Notes: a model not told the origin generated them from the sequence alone. DNA of 64,000 nucleotides from Comamonadaceae bacterium (GCA_013297875.1 JAAFIW010000001.1:458288-522287), one strand, 5' to 3'. Shown: positions 1 to 8,304, counted from the first letter of the stretch. Translations and numbers: made by a program.

Positions 1-13
1 GCAAAACGGCCTT

Positions 14-60
14 CAGCCCAGGTAAAACCTGCTCAAGTAGCTTCTGTTTTTGTAGCAAAT
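14..60 (+). repeat. Dispersed 45-bp repeat, copy 1
   Basis: Copy of the family whose core reads TGCTCAAGCAGCTA followed 6-10 bases later by TAGCA. Here the core is TGCTCAAGTAGCT with GTAGCA downstream. It fills most of the 90 bases before the racemase stop codon; nothing else is visible at this edge. Confidence 0.8.
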
Positions 61-90
61 CTGAACCGATATTCAGGGGAAGGGGGGCGT

Positions 91-1161
91 TCATATCAGG
101 TACCTTTGCACAGCGGATGGATCAAACTCTACGCCACTGCCCAGCACGCCGGTGACATCGGCAAGCCCTTGCTCAATCCGCAAGGGGTTTTTCAGGATCG
201 GGTTCCACCAGTCGGCGTATTCGAGCCAGTGCGCGGTGGGCGTAGCGCAAAGCAGTTGGGCGCTCAATTCCGGCCACAAGTGGTTGGACAGCGGCGTGCC
301 CAGCACCTGGGCCCTGGCCGCAATGCGTTGCCAACCGGTCACGCCGCCGCACTTCATCACATCCGGCATCACCAATTCCAGCGGGCCAGCGCCCCATGCC
401 TGCTCGAAGTCCAGCGGCCCCCACCAGTTTTCACCGGCCTGCAAGGGTGTGTGGGTTTCAGCGGCCAGTTGGGCGAAGGCTGCAAATTGGTGTGCCAGCA
501 CCGGCTCTTCGATCCAGGTCAAGCCCTCGCCATCCAGCGCCTGCAAGCGGGAGTGGGCCTCGGTGGGGTTGAGCGATTGGTTGTAGTCCACCATCAAGGC
601 CACTTCGGAGCCGATAGCGCTGCGTATCGCGCGAACCACCGCAAGGTCCTCAGCCAGGGTGGGGTAGCCAATTTTGGCTTTGACGCCCCGAAACCCTTGC
701 TGCGCCCATTGCTCGGCCACCGCAGCGCTGCCCAGCTCGCCGTCGTAGCCCACCGCACCGTAGGGTTTCAGCGCCTTGGGCGCGCCGCCCAGCAGCGCCT
801 GCAGCGGCAGCTGGTGCGCCCTGGCCAAGGCGTCCCACAGCGCCATGTCAATCCCTGCCAGGGCCATGCCCACCAGGCCTTGCGTTCCCAGCAGGCGAAA
901 GCGGGCACTCAGATCGTCGCTGACCGCAACCGGTGCCAGCGCCTGACCCACCACCAGCGGCTGCAGGTTGCGAATCAGCTGCGCCACCGGGCCGAGCGCG
1001 GCTGGGGTGTAGGTGAACACCATGCTGTGACCCGCGATGCCGGCGTCGGTGTTCACCGTCAGCAGCACCAAGGGGCAGGCCGCGACAACACCAGAAGCGG
1101 TGCGGTGCGGTTGTGCCAAGGGCACGCTGACAGCTTGAACCTGAAAATTCTGGATACGCAT
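91..1161 (-). CDS. Mandelate racemase-like enolase superfamily enzyme
   Basis: Enzyme of the mandelate racemase/muconate lactonizing family, which abstracts the alpha proton of a carboxylate to give a Mg-stabilised enediolate. The ATG at 1161 is chosen over an upstream extension because family homology begins at MRIQNF; this gives 356 residues. Every catalytic residue of Pseudomonas mandelate racemase that I know appears, shifted by exactly three positions: Lys161 and Lys163 (KAK), metal ligands Asp192, Glu218 and Glu244, the Asp267/His294 dyad and Glu314. The surrounding motifs (VKAKIGYP, MVDYNQS, SNHLWPE) are also close to that enzyme. The match favours true racemase chemistry over a distant acid-sugar dehydratase, although the substrate cannot be proven from sequence. 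No mandelate pathway genes (benzoylformate decarboxylase, mandelate dehydrogenase) are adjacent. The divergent neighbour is a thioesterase. Confidence 0.85.
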   Translation of the reverse strand: MRIQNFQVQAVSVPLAQPHRTASGVVAACPLVLLTVNTDAGIAGHSMVFTYTPAALGPVAQLIRNLQPLVVGQALAPVAVSDDLSARFRLLGTQGLVGMALAGIDMALWDALARAHQLPLQALLGGAPKALKPYGAVGYDGELGSAAVAEQWAQQGFRGVKAKIGYPTLAEDLAVVRAIRSAIGSEVALMVDYNQSLNPTEAHSRLQALDGEGLTWIEEPVLAHQFAAFAQLAAETHTPLQAGENWWGPLDFEQAWGAGPLELVMPDVMKCGGVTGWQRIAARAQVLGTPLSNHLWPELSAQLLCATPTAHWLEYADWWNPILKNPLRIEQGLADVTGVLGSGVEFDPSAVQRYLI

Positions 1162-1314
1162 ACGCTGCACTGTAGGGCGGAGTCGGCTTGCGTGGTTGAT
1201 GCTTATTTGATTTGGCGCTGAATTTTGCTCAACCTCTGGCGTCCGGTCTGTGACTGACGCCGTGAGCACCTGCCTTGACGATGGCTCACCCCATCACTTT
1301 TCAGGAGTACGGCT

Positions 1315-1797
1315 GTGCGTGAATTTGAAACTCCGGCCTTGGAGCAACCCGTTTTCTTGATGCCCAGTCTGACGGCTGGCTTCCGCCAGGACCTGATCGA
1401 TGCCATTGGTAGCATGCCGGCTTCCCGGCTGGTGGGCTTATCGGTAACCGGCTTCAGCCCGGCCGGTACGTCGCTGATTGAGTTGCCCGTGGTACCAGCC
1501 ATCACCTTTGATGGTCACGTGGTGCAAGGTGGCGTGGTGGGCCTGTTGGCTGACTATGCCGGCGTGAGCGCGGCAGCTTGCACCCTGCCGGCGGGCTGGT
1601 TGGCGTCGACCACCGGCTATTCGGTGCAAAACCTGGCACCTGCCAAAGGCGAGCGGCTGTTGGCTGTGGGCCAGGCACTGCAAGTTGGCAAAACGCATGC
1701 GGTGTCGAATGCGCAGGTCTGGGCCTTGCGCAATGGCCGCTACGTGCTGGTTGCCAGCGCGACGACCAACTGTCGACCTTTTCAGTTTGTGGCTTAG
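1315..1797 (+). CDS. PaaI-like hotdog-fold thioesterase
   Basis: 160-residue protein of the hotdog-fold acyl-CoA thioesterase family (PaaI/DUF4442-like), predicted to hydrolyse an acyl- or aryl-CoA in the cytoplasm. The diagnostic central helix segment is at about residues 66-85 (DGHVVQGGVVGLLADYAGVSA), with the Asp and Gly pattern typical of PaaI proteins. The start is GTG, supported by AGGAG about eight bases upstream (1303-1307). It is divergent from the racemase-like gene. The 233-bp MITE-like element begins 33 bases after its stop. The substrate is unknown. Confidence 0.75.
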   Translation: MREFETPALEQPVFLMPSLTAGFRQDLIDAIGSMPASRLVGLSVTGFSPAGTSLIELPVVPAITFDGHVVQGGVVGLLADYAGVSAAACTLPAGWLASTTGYSVQNLAPAKGERLLAVGQALQVGKTHAVSNAQVWALRNGRYVLVASATTNCRPFQFVA

Positions 1798-1829
1798 CGC
1801 TTTCAGGCGGGGCCGTCGCACGAAATCTA

Positions 1830-2062
1830 CCTAGAAACAGCAGTTGGACGCGCCCAAGTGGGTCGTCATGGCGTGGGCTGGCAAGGCGTGACGACGACGC
1901 AGGCTCTTGCCTGCTAGGAGGAGCAACGCCGCTAGCGCACGCCAGGGCGGCTCAATTGGGTGCGTAGCGTTGTCACCCAGTGGGTGAGGTCGCGCAACGC
2001 TACAAGTGTCTGATTTCATTGGTAAAAGTTGCCGAGATAAGCGGTCAACTGCTGTTTCTAGG
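1830..2062. mobile_element. 233-bp MITE-like element, copy 1
   Basis: Non-autonomous element with perfect 17-bp terminal inverted repeats (CCTAGAAACAGCAGTTG at the left, its complement at the right). It is flanked on both sides by a 5-bp direct repeat ATCTA (1825-1829 and 2063-2067). A second copy of identical length lies at 44237-44469. The interior has an inverted repeat (GTAGCGTTG ... CAACGCTAC) and no convincing gene. The CCTAGA ends and 5-bp duplications resemble IS1380-family elements such as ISEcp1, so an IS1380-type transposase is the suspected mobiliser; this is inference. The right-hand target duplication overlaps the sulfatase stop codon. Confidence 0.88.
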
Positions 2063-2064
2063 AT

Positions 2065-3396
2065 CTATCGTTGCGGCATGTCTGCGGCACCGTAGCCGAG
2101 GCTCACGGTGGCATCAGACGGAATGGCACCCACGGTGCTGTCCCATTGCTGCCAGGCTTCACGCATGGCTGACAGGCGTGCGCCTTCGCGTGTGGCGAGG
2201 TTGGCGCGTTCGCGTTCGTCGGTTTCAACGTTGAACAGGTAGTCATGTCCGTCAACACGCAGGTATTTCCACGCGCCGTCGCGCAGTGCGCGTTGGCTGC
2301 GGTGGTTCATGCGCCAATACATGGGGCGGGCGAACGGCTGGCCACCGCGCAGGACAGCGCTCAATGACACGCCATCAAGTGGGAAGGCTGCATGCGACTG
2401 GGCTTGCCCCAGTTCCAGCATTGTTGCGCTCCAGTCCATGGTGAGGCATTGCTGTGGGCTGACCTGCCCCGGCTTGATAGCACCAGGCCAGTGTGCGATG
2501 TAGGGCACGCGGATGCCGCCCTCGGTCAGATCCATTTTGCCGCCCACCAGCGGCCAGTTGTCGCTGAACCGCTCGCCGCCGTTGTCGCTGGTGAAGACGA
2601 TCAAGGTGTTGTCGAGTTGACCGTTGTCCCGCAAGGCTTGAACGATGCAGCCAATGCCTTCGTCCATGTGGTGAATCATGCGGCGGTAGGCTGCAATGTT
2701 TCCACCCTGCAGGTCAAACAGATTTGCTGCGACGTCGGGCGCGATGTGTGCGTCGTCGCGCGTTTCCCAAGGCCAGTGGGGTGCGGTGTAGTGCAGGCTC
2801 AGAAAGAAGGGCGCCTCCTGAGCCGCCATACGCTGTACATAGTCCACGGAGCGGCGTGACAGCAAGTCGGTCAGGTACCCGTCTTCTTGATGCTCTTCTT
2901 CCCCGAAGTAGAGGTCGTGGGCACCTTGTGTTCCGCAGTGGGTGAAGTAGTCGACACCGCCGCTCATCGGGCCAAAAAACTCGTCATACCCGCTTTTTAA
3001 GGGGCTGAAATGCGGTGGGTAACCGAGGTGCCACTTGCCTATCAGCGCGGTGCGGTAGCCCGCCTGGCGCAGCATGGAGGGCAGCGTGGGATGTTGCGGT
3101 GGCAGACCCAGCGTGGTGGAGCCCTTGCTTCGGCTGTTGATGGGTTCTTCCAGCGCGCCGCGCAAGCGGTATTGCCAGCGCCCGGTCATCAGCGCAAAGC
3201 GCGTGGGTGAGCAGACCGGCGAGTTGCTGTAGCCCTGGGTGAAGCGCATGCCACCAGCAGCAAGCGTATCGAGAGCGGGCGACACACTGTCACGTCCAAA
3301 TCCGTCAAAGCCGCGCCCGCCATAGCAGCCAAGATCGGCATACCCCAGGTCATCAGCAACGATGAACAGGATGTTGGGGCGCACGAATTCGCTCAA
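2065..3396 (-). CDS. Sulfatase (arylsulfatase/phosphonate hydrolase family)
   Basis: 443-residue alkaline-phosphatase-superfamily sulfatase. Metal-binding Asp15 and Asp16 lie in the N-terminal ADDLG motif. Cys62 in CSPTR is the expected formylglycine precursor, followed by the family motif ALMTGR, and a later SDNGG block supplies further metal ligands. No signal peptide is visible, so the enzyme is probably cytoplasmic. The start is a TTG five bases from the end of the upstream Bug gene; it has little Shine-Dalgarno support, and a GTG four codons further in is an alternative. The pairing with a Bug solute receptor suggests uptake and desulfation of an organic sulfate ester or related acid. 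The stop codon sits within the MITE target duplication. Confidence 0.88.
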   Translation of the reverse strand: MSEFVRPNILFIVADDLGYADLGCYGGRGFDGFGRDSVSPALDTLAAGGMRFTQGYSNSPVCSPTRFALMTGRWQYRLRGALEEPINSRSKGSTTLGLPPQHPTLPSMLRQAGYRTALIGKWHLGYPPHFSPLKSGYDEFFGPMSGGVDYFTHCGTQGAHDLYFGEEEHQEDGYLTDLLSRRSVDYVQRMAAQEAPFFLSLHYTAPHWPWETRDDAHIAPDVAANLFDLQGGNIAAYRRMIHHMDEGIGCIVQALRDNGQLDNTLIVFTSDNGGERFSDNWPLVGGKMDLTEGGIRVPYIAHWPGAIKPGQVSPQQCLTMDWSATMLELGQAQSHAAFPLDGVSLSAVLRGGQPFARPMYWRMNHRSQRALRDGAWKYLRVDGHDYLFNVETDERERANLATREGARLSAMREAWQQWDSTVGAIPSDATVSLGYGAADMPQR

Positions 3397-3400
3397 GGCA

Positions 3401-4378
3401 TCAGCTGGCGGCTTTGAAACCAGACCGTTTGATCACTGGTCGCCACTGGTCGTTGAATTTTTTCAATGCCTCGACCGTTTGAATTTCGTTCAATGCCACA
3501 GGCGTCATTTTTCCAGCCCGAAAGCTCTGCTGTGTCTCCGGTTCGGACATGATTTCAAATAACGCCTTGGCCAGCAAGGCTTGGACAGGTTTGGGTGTTG
3601 TGGCGGGTGCATACATAACGTTGTATCCCACCGCAGCGATCGGCAGCCCTGCTTCCCGGAAGGTACTAACGCCGGGCAACAGGCTAGAGCGTTTGCTGCC
3701 AGACGTTGCCACAACACGGATCTTGCCCGCCTCATGCTGAGTAACCAGCGTATCCAAGGTATCGATCGATATGGGGATTTGTCCCGCGACGAGGTCATTG
3801 AGCATGGGCGCGCTGCCCTGATACGGCGCAATCACCAGCTTGGTACTGGACATGAAACCAATCATCAGGGCAAAGAAATGGGGCAAACTGCCCAGGGCTG
3901 GCACGCCCACATTGGCTTTGTCCGGGTTGGCCTGAATCCAGGCGAGGATGTGGCTCATTTGTTTAAGCGGTAGCCCGGCACCGACAGCTATGCCGAACTC
4001 ATATTCGGTTGCATAGGACAGGGGTACAAAATCAGTGTCGACGTTGTAGCCGAGGTTGTCGAAAATCAATGGGGCAACGGTCATCACGCCGGGATTGCCA
4101 ATCATCAGCACGGTCTGGTTGCTGGGTGTTTTGGCCACTTGCTGTGCGGCCAAACGGCCGCCGGCACCGACCCGGTTTTCGACAATGACCGGGGTCGACA
4201 GCCGTGTTTGCAGACGTTGGGCAATCAGGCGAGCCGCTCTGTCGCTGCCGCCGCCGGGCGCAAAACCCACCACAATGCGCACCGGGTTGCTCAGTCCCGC
4301 CGGTTGAGCCCACGCCACTTGCGCCATTGGGATGGTGCCCGTGCACGCGCCCAGAATGATGTTTCGTCTGCGGATCAT
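3401..4378 (-). CDS. Bug-family tripartite tricarboxylate receptor
   Basis: Periplasmic solute-binding protein of the Bug (TctC) family, 325 residues. The start is the ATG at 4378, preceded by AAGGGA; the longer open frame upstream is not plausible. The N-terminus MIRRRNIILG followed by a hydrophobic stretch to VAWAQ is a signal peptide (possibly Tat-like, with an RRR start). The mature protein has the family signatures VGFAPGGGSDRAARL and VENRVGAGG near its N-terminus. Bug proteins bind carboxylates or amides and usually occur as orphan receptors in Burkholderiales; no TctA/TctB membrane genes are nearby. It precedes the sulfatase in a likely two-gene operon and is divergent from a MarR regulator. 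Confidence 0.9.
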   Translation of the reverse strand: MIRRRNIILGACTGTIPMAQVAWAQPAGLSNPVRIVVGFAPGGGSDRAARLIAQRLQTRLSTPVIVENRVGAGGRLAAQQVAKTPSNQTVLMIGNPGVMTVAPLIFDNLGYNVDTDFVPLSYATEYEFGIAVGAGLPLKQMSHILAWIQANPDKANVGVPALGSLPHFFALMIGFMSSTKLVIAPYQGSAPMLNDLVAGQIPISIDTLDTLVTQHEAGKIRVVATSGSKRSSLLPGVSTFREAGLPIAAVGYNVMYAPATTPKPVQALLAKALFEIMSEPETQQSFRAGKMTPVALNEIQTVEALKKFNDQWRPVIKRSGFKAAS

Positions 4379-4402
4379 TGATATTCCCTTCAATTGGTGC
4401 TG

Positions 4403-4433
4403 ATTTTGCTTGGGGCATGTTAGCCAGCAAAAT
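4403..4433. promoter_or_regulatory. Candidate MarR operator between divergent genes
   Basis: Inverted repeat ATTTTGCT, 15-base spacer, AGCAAAAT, lying between the Bug receptor (starts 4378, minus) and the marR gene (starts 4470, plus). It is itself bracketed by CAATTG at 4391-4396 and 4436-4441. The position is right for an autoregulatory and divergent-operon operator. Binding by the adjacent MarR protein is inference. Confidence 0.5.
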
Positions 4434-4469
4434 GACAATTGATCTAATCCATCCAACTTAAGGAGTACC

Positions 4470-5015
4470 TTGAAGTCAACAACGACGCTGCACCACCACC
4501 GCCCGAAACTGGCCAGCCCGCAGGACATGCGCGATGTACTGCCCTATCAGGTCAGTCGATTATTGTCAGTGGCTGGGGCACCGGTGATTCGATGGTGCGA
4601 GGGGCGCTTTGGCATTTCGCGCAGACAGTGGCGACTGTTGGCGATGCTGGAGGTTTACGGCTCTTTGCGCTCATCAGAACTGGCCGAACTGGCGGAATTG
4701 GATCGTGTGCGTACCTCGCGGGCTTTGCTCGAAATGCAAGACCGCGGGTTGATCGTACGGCAGCACGAGGTGGCAAACGCTCGCTACGTCCGTGTGGAAA
4801 TAACGCCCAAGGGGCACGATATCTATGTTGGACTATGGCCTCTGGTTCACGCGCACCACATGCGCCTGATGTCGATCCTGACGCCGGACGAGTTGATTCT
4901 GCTAGGAGACATATTGGATCGTTTGCAAACAAAGGCCGTACAGTTGCAGGCAACCTACAGCGATTTACCCAAAGCCAATCGCCGGGCTGGTGGCGTTAGA
5001 CACAAGCCCCTTTGA
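4470..5015 (+). CDS. MarR-family transcriptional regulator
   Basis: 181-residue winged-helix regulator. The start is TTG with AGGAG five bases upstream (4461-4465). The recognition region is at about residues 66-100 (SSELAELAELDRVRTSRALLEMQDRGLI) and the wing at about 101-118. MarR dimers usually sense small aromatic or carboxylate ligands and derepress an adjacent operon. Here the divergent Bug receptor and sulfatase operon is the obvious target, with an inverted repeat between the two start codons. The C-terminal tail after about residue 165 is basic and looks unstructured. Confidence 0.85.
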   Translation: MKSTTTLHHHRPKLASPQDMRDVLPYQVSRLLSVAGAPVIRWCEGRFGISRRQWRLLAMLEVYGSLRSSELAELAELDRVRTSRALLEMQDRGLIVRQHEVANARYVRVEITPKGHDIYVGLWPLVHAHHMRLMSILTPDELILLGDILDRLQTKAVQLQATYSDLPKANRRAGGVRHKPL

Positions 5016-5122
5016 TATGCGGCTGAATGGCGTGCAAACCCTGATGGGGCTGTTGACCTTAAAAAGAGCAGTTGATGCTTGTCACGTTGTTCCACCGGTC
5101 GCTTAACTCTCTTCAATCCGTC

Positions 5123-5163
5123 ACGTCTGATCGTTGACTGAGGCCAAGACGTGCCGTTTTTTT
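5123..5163 (+). terminator. Weak candidate terminator after marR
   Basis: Inverted repeat ACGTCT/AGACGT with a 19-base loop followed by GCCG and seven T residues, in the gap between marR and the convergent LysR gene. The stem is short, so this is tentative. Nothing else is visible in the 179-base gap 5016-5194. Confidence 0.3.
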
Positions 5164-5194
5164 CAGTTTGCGACGTAACGCCATGGCTGGCAGG

Positions 5195-6061
5195 TCAGCG
5201 TACCGTCGCCTTCAACCAATCGGCAAAGGCAGCCACCTCCCACCGATCCATCGCACCCGTGCGCCAGCACAGGTAGTGCGCGTGCGGGCTGGGCACGTTG
5301 CGCGGCGACAGGCGGGCCAGCGCGCCGCTGTCCAGCCAGGGCGCGCCGAGTTTCAGGCGCACCAGCGCAATGCCCAGGCCTTGGGCTGCGGCGTCACACA
5401 TCAGGCCGATGTCGTTGAACGACGAGCCATCTGCAGGGTCACCCGCGTCTACGCCATGGGCTAAAAACCAGGTGCGCCAGGGCTCCAGCGGACTTTTGAT
5501 GAGTTTGGCGTTTTGAAGCTCTTCCATCGTGTCAAACGGACCGTGGGCGCGCACGAAATCTGGTGAAGCCAGGGGCGTGACATCGTCGGTCATCAAACAC
5601 ACATGCTCCACGTCGGCATAGCGGCCGGTGCCGAACCGAACCATCAAGTCAGCGTCTTCGGCGACCACATCCAGCAAGGGGATGCTGACCTGAAGGGTCA
5701 AGTCAATTTCCGGGTAAGCCTCGATGAAGGCACGCAGCCGCGGCATCAGAATAGAACGCGAAAAGGTCGGCGTCACAGCGACACGCAGTTTGCGCTTGCC
5801 TGATGCACTGCCTTGCCCTGGAAAGCGTTGAAGACTTGCAAGCCCTTCACGTACATGGGCCAAGTACTCGCTGCCCTCTGTGGTCAGGGAGAAATCTGCA
5901 CGACCAAACAAGGGCTTGCCAATCAGTTGCTCCAGCTGGCGAACCCGGTGACTGACGGCGCTGGGGGTAACACACAGCTCTTCGGCCGCCTTGCTGGCGC
6001 TGCGCAAGCGGGCCACCGCTTCGAAAGTCAACAGGCATTGGATGGGCGGAATGCGGCTCAC
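5195..6061 (-). CDS. LysR-family regulator, GcvA-like
   Basis: 288-residue LysR-type regulator. The N-terminal helix-turn-helix is at residues 8-60 (LLTFEAVARLRSASKAAEEL, VTPSAVSHRVRQLE), with a type 2 periplasmic-binding fold effector domain after residue 90. The N-terminal PPIQCLLTFEAVARLRSASKAAEEL form is characteristic of the GcvA-like subgroup. The start is GTG with AAGGAG eight bases upstream. The adjacent gene upstream on the same strand is a membrane-anchored unknown, so no regulated pathway can be read from context. Confidence 0.85.
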   Translation of the reverse strand: MSRIPPIQCLLTFEAVARLRSASKAAEELCVTPSAVSHRVRQLEQLIGKPLFGRADFSLTTEGSEYLAHVREGLASLQRFPGQGSASGKRKLRVAVTPTFSRSILMPRLRAFIEAYPEIDLTLQVSIPLLDVVAEDADLMVRFGTGRYADVEHVCLMTDDVTPLASPDFVRAHGPFDTMEELQNAKLIKSPLEPWRTWFLAHGVDAGDPADGSSFNDIGLMCDAAAQGLGIALVRLKLGAPWLDSGALARLSPRNVPSPHAHYLCWRTGAMDRWEVAAFADWLKATVR

Positions 6062-6079
6062 GGGCGGCTCCTTTCCGGA

Positions 6080-6808
6080 CTAGTCGCGCACACGGTGTGG
6101 CATCACCAGTCCGAGCCCGGCCGCCAGCACCATGCCCAGTGCCGCGAGCCACGTCAGGTTGCGCCACAGGCTGGGTGCTGACCGCAAGATGTTGACCTCA
6201 CGGACAAAAATCGTCTCGCAGGCACCGTTGCCTATGTCGGTGCGCACGGTGCTGGTGCCTCGGGCGAAACCACTGCCTGAGAAATGTCGGTAGTTCGCCA
6301 GATGACCCGTCAGGTGAATTTGGTCGCCAATGCGAATGTTTTTGAGCTTTTTGGCCACATGGGCATCGTCTGTCAGCAGGTGGTTATTGGACAGTTTGGT
6401 CGTGTCAAAAGCCTGCCATGCAGCGTCGCTCGATGTCTGGACATTGCAAGTCCATTGGCCGCTTGAAAATGACAGGTCGTGATACCCGCCGCCCAAGGCA
6501 TTGGTGCCCCAGACCACGCACACATCGGTCACGTTCAAGTGGTCGTTCCAGGCCTTGTGCGCCCAGCCCCACCAACTATCTGTGTTGTATTTGCTCACTA
6601 CCAAGCCGTAAATCTCATAGCGATGCGAAGGCTCAATGGTGTAAGTCACGCCACCCTTGTCCGTCTTGAACGGCGCTGGCGCAATGGCTTCTTGCCGAGG
6701 CTCGTCGCTCAACTGAGGAGCGATGGTTGCTGCATCCGGCAAGCTGGGGCTTTTGTAGAGCGCCACCAGCAGCAGCGCCGTACACACGATGAAGGCCGCT
6801 TTGAGCAC
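6080..6808 (-). CDS. Unknown membrane-anchored protein
   Basis: 242-residue protein I do not recognise. It has one hydrophobic segment at the very N-terminus (residues 2-19) and a second near the C-terminus (about 213-236), followed by a short basic tail (MPHRVRD). The region between them (about 45-210) is probably extracytoplasmic; it contains three Cys (in DVCVVWG, QWTCNV and GACETIF) and motifs such as DSWWGWAHKAWNDH and GDQIHLTGHLANY that suggest a beta-rich, OB-like fold. It lies 13 bases downstream of purU on the same strand and 18 bases upstream of the LysR gene, so the three may be cotranscribed. Function is unknown. Confidence 0.7.
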   Translation of the reverse strand: MLKAAFIVCTALLLVALYKSPSLPDAATIAPQLSDEPRQEAIAPAPFKTDKGGVTYTIEPSHRYEIYGLVVSKYNTDSWWGWAHKAWNDHLNVTDVCVVWGTNALGGGYHDLSFSSGQWTCNVQTSSDAAWQAFDTTKLSNNHLLTDDAHVAKKLKNIRIGDQIHLTGHLANYRHFSGSGFARGTSTVRTDIGNGACETIFVREVNILRSAPSLWRNLTWLAALGMVLAAGLGLVMPHRVRD

Positions 6809-6821
6809 CTGGACTCCTGGT

Positions 6822-7670
6822 TCACTTGAAGATCACCGTCTTGTGGCCGTTGAGCAGTACCCGATGCTCGCTGTGCCACTTCACGCCCCGGGCGAGCACC
6901 TGGCTTTCGGTGTCGCGGCCCATTGCGGTGAGGTCTTCAACCGTTTTGCTGTGGTCGACCCGGGCGACATCCTGTTCAATGATAGGGCCTTCATCCAGAT
7001 CGGCCGTGACGTAATGAGCGGTAGCGCCAATCAGCTTCACACCGCGCAAGTGGGCCTGGTGATAAGGCTTGGCACCTTTGAAGCTGGGCAGGAAACTGTG
7101 GTGAATGTTGATGGCGCGGCCCGCAAGCTTGCGACACAGGTCATCGCTCAAAATCTGCATGTAGCGCGCCAGCACGACCAGTTGGGCCTGCTCAGCCTCA
7201 ATGATTTCGTATTGCCGGGCTTCGACCTGGGCCTTGTTGTGCGCCGTCACCGGCAGGTGGTGAAACGGCACGTTGTAGCTCGCCGCCAGTTGATAGAACT
7301 CACGGTGATTGCTGACAATAGCGCGAATATCCAACGCGAGCAGGCCGGATTTCCATCGAAAAAGCAGGTCATTCAGGCAATGGCCTTCTTTGCTGACCAT
7401 CAACACCGTTCGCATCAGCGCTTTGGCAGGATGCAACCGCCAGGTCATGCCCAATGTGGTGGCCAACTGCGCTAGCGCCGTATGCAGGTCGTCCAGTGAT
7501 GCGACGACGCCAGCGAATTGAACCCGCATGAAGAACAAGCCCGTGTCGTGGTCATTGAACTGGGCAGCTTCTTCAATGTTGCACCCACGCTGCAACAAAA
7601 AGCCCGACACCGCATGCACAATGCCAGGGCGATCAGGGCAGTAAAGCGTCAGGATCAGGGTTTCAGTCAT
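6822..7670 (-). CDS. purU: Formyltetrahydrofolate deformylase
   Basis: PurU hydrolyses 10-formyl-THF to THF and formate, balancing one-carbon pools and supplying formate for PurT. The 282-residue product has an N-terminal ACT domain (about 1-85) and a C-terminal formyltransferase-fold domain with the motifs INIHHSFLPSFKGAKPYHQA and IGATAHYVTADLDEGPII, containing the conserved active-site His and Asp. The start is the ATG at 7670 (MTETLIL), by alignment with known PurU N-termini. A strong intrinsic terminator ends one base upstream of this ATG and there is no Shine-Dalgarno sequence, so how the gene is expressed is unclear. Confidence 0.93.
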   Translation of the reverse strand: MTETLILTLYCPDRPGIVHAVSGFLLQRGCNIEEAAQFNDHDTGLFFMRVQFAGVVASLDDLHTALAQLATTLGMTWRLHPAKALMRTVLMVSKEGHCLNDLLFRWKSGLLALDIRAIVSNHREFYQLAASYNVPFHHLPVTAHNKAQVEARQYEIIEAEQAQLVVLARYMQILSDDLCRKLAGRAINIHHSFLPSFKGAKPYHQAHLRGVKLIGATAHYVTADLDEGPIIEQDVARVDHSKTVEDLTAMGRDTESQVLARGVKWHSEHRVLLNGHKTVIFK

Positions 7671-7671
7671 C

Positions 7672-7697
7672 AAAAAAAACGCCCACAGAAGTGGGCG
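7672..7697 (-). terminator. Intrinsic terminator between tRNA-fMet and purU
   Basis: On the minus strand, a perfect 7-bp GC-rich stem CGCCCAC/GTGGGCG with a 4-base loop is followed by eight T residues. It ends the tRNA-fMet (and perhaps rplQ) transcript. Its U tract abuts the purU start codon. Confidence 0.85.
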
Positions 7698-7740
7698 TTC
7701 GGTAAATGCAATCACACATTGAACGTGATTGGCTTGAAAT

Positions 7741-7817
<77 letters not shown>

Positions 7818-7835
7818 GCAATATCGGATTATAGA

Positions 7836-8231
7836 TTATTCTGACTTGTCGGTGTCGGTAAATGGCTCGCCCGACGGACGGTCAACCAATTCCACCAAGG
7901 CCATCGGTGCGTTATCGCCCACACGAAATCCCATTTTCAATATGCGGGTATAGCCACCGGGGCGCGTCTGGTAACGTGGCCCCAATTCTGCAAACAACTT
8001 GACGACGTTGTCCCTGTCGCGCAAGCGGTTAAAGGCCAAACGCTTGTTCGCCAATGTAGGCTCTTTCGCGAGGGTAATCATCGGCTCCACGACCCGACGC
8101 AGCTCTTTGGCTTTCGGTACCGTGGTTTTAATCGCTTCGTGCTCGATCAGCGAATTCATCATGTTTCGCAACATGGCGAGACGATGCTCGCTGGTGCGAT
8201 TCAGTTTACGAAGTCCGTGTCCGTGGCGCAT
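7836..8231 (-). CDS. rplQ: 50S ribosomal protein L17
   Basis: 131-residue L17. The conserved N-terminus [20 protein letters not shown] and the [10 protein letters not shown] and [10 protein letters not shown] segments identify it. It is the last gene of the alpha operon, downstream of rpoA (73-base gap). The C-terminal tail (about residues 115-131) is short and acidic. tRNA-fMet follows 18 bases later. Confidence 0.97.
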   Translation of the reverse strand: MRHGHGLRKLNRTSEHRLAMLRNMMNSLIEHEAIKTTVPKAKELRRVVEPMITLAKEPTLANKRLAFNRLRDRDNVVKLFAELGPRYQTRPGGYTRILKMGFRVGDNAPMALVELVDRPSGEPFTDTDKSE

Positions 8232-8304
8232 AGTGCTTTCCTTTCGTTATTAAGCAAGCAGCCGTATCAGGTACTGCCTGGTGCACAGATTTGAATCAAC
8301 TAAT

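Noticed and set aside
1831..2019. 62-codon frame conserved in both MITE copies (also 44238-44426)
   Set aside because: Conservation follows from the element being duplicated; the frame begins within the terminal repeat and has no start signal or known domain.
4379..4528. N-terminal extension of the Bug receptor to 4528
   Set aside because: It would cover the divergent control region and part of marR, and would bury the signal peptide; the ATG at 4378 has a good ribosome site.
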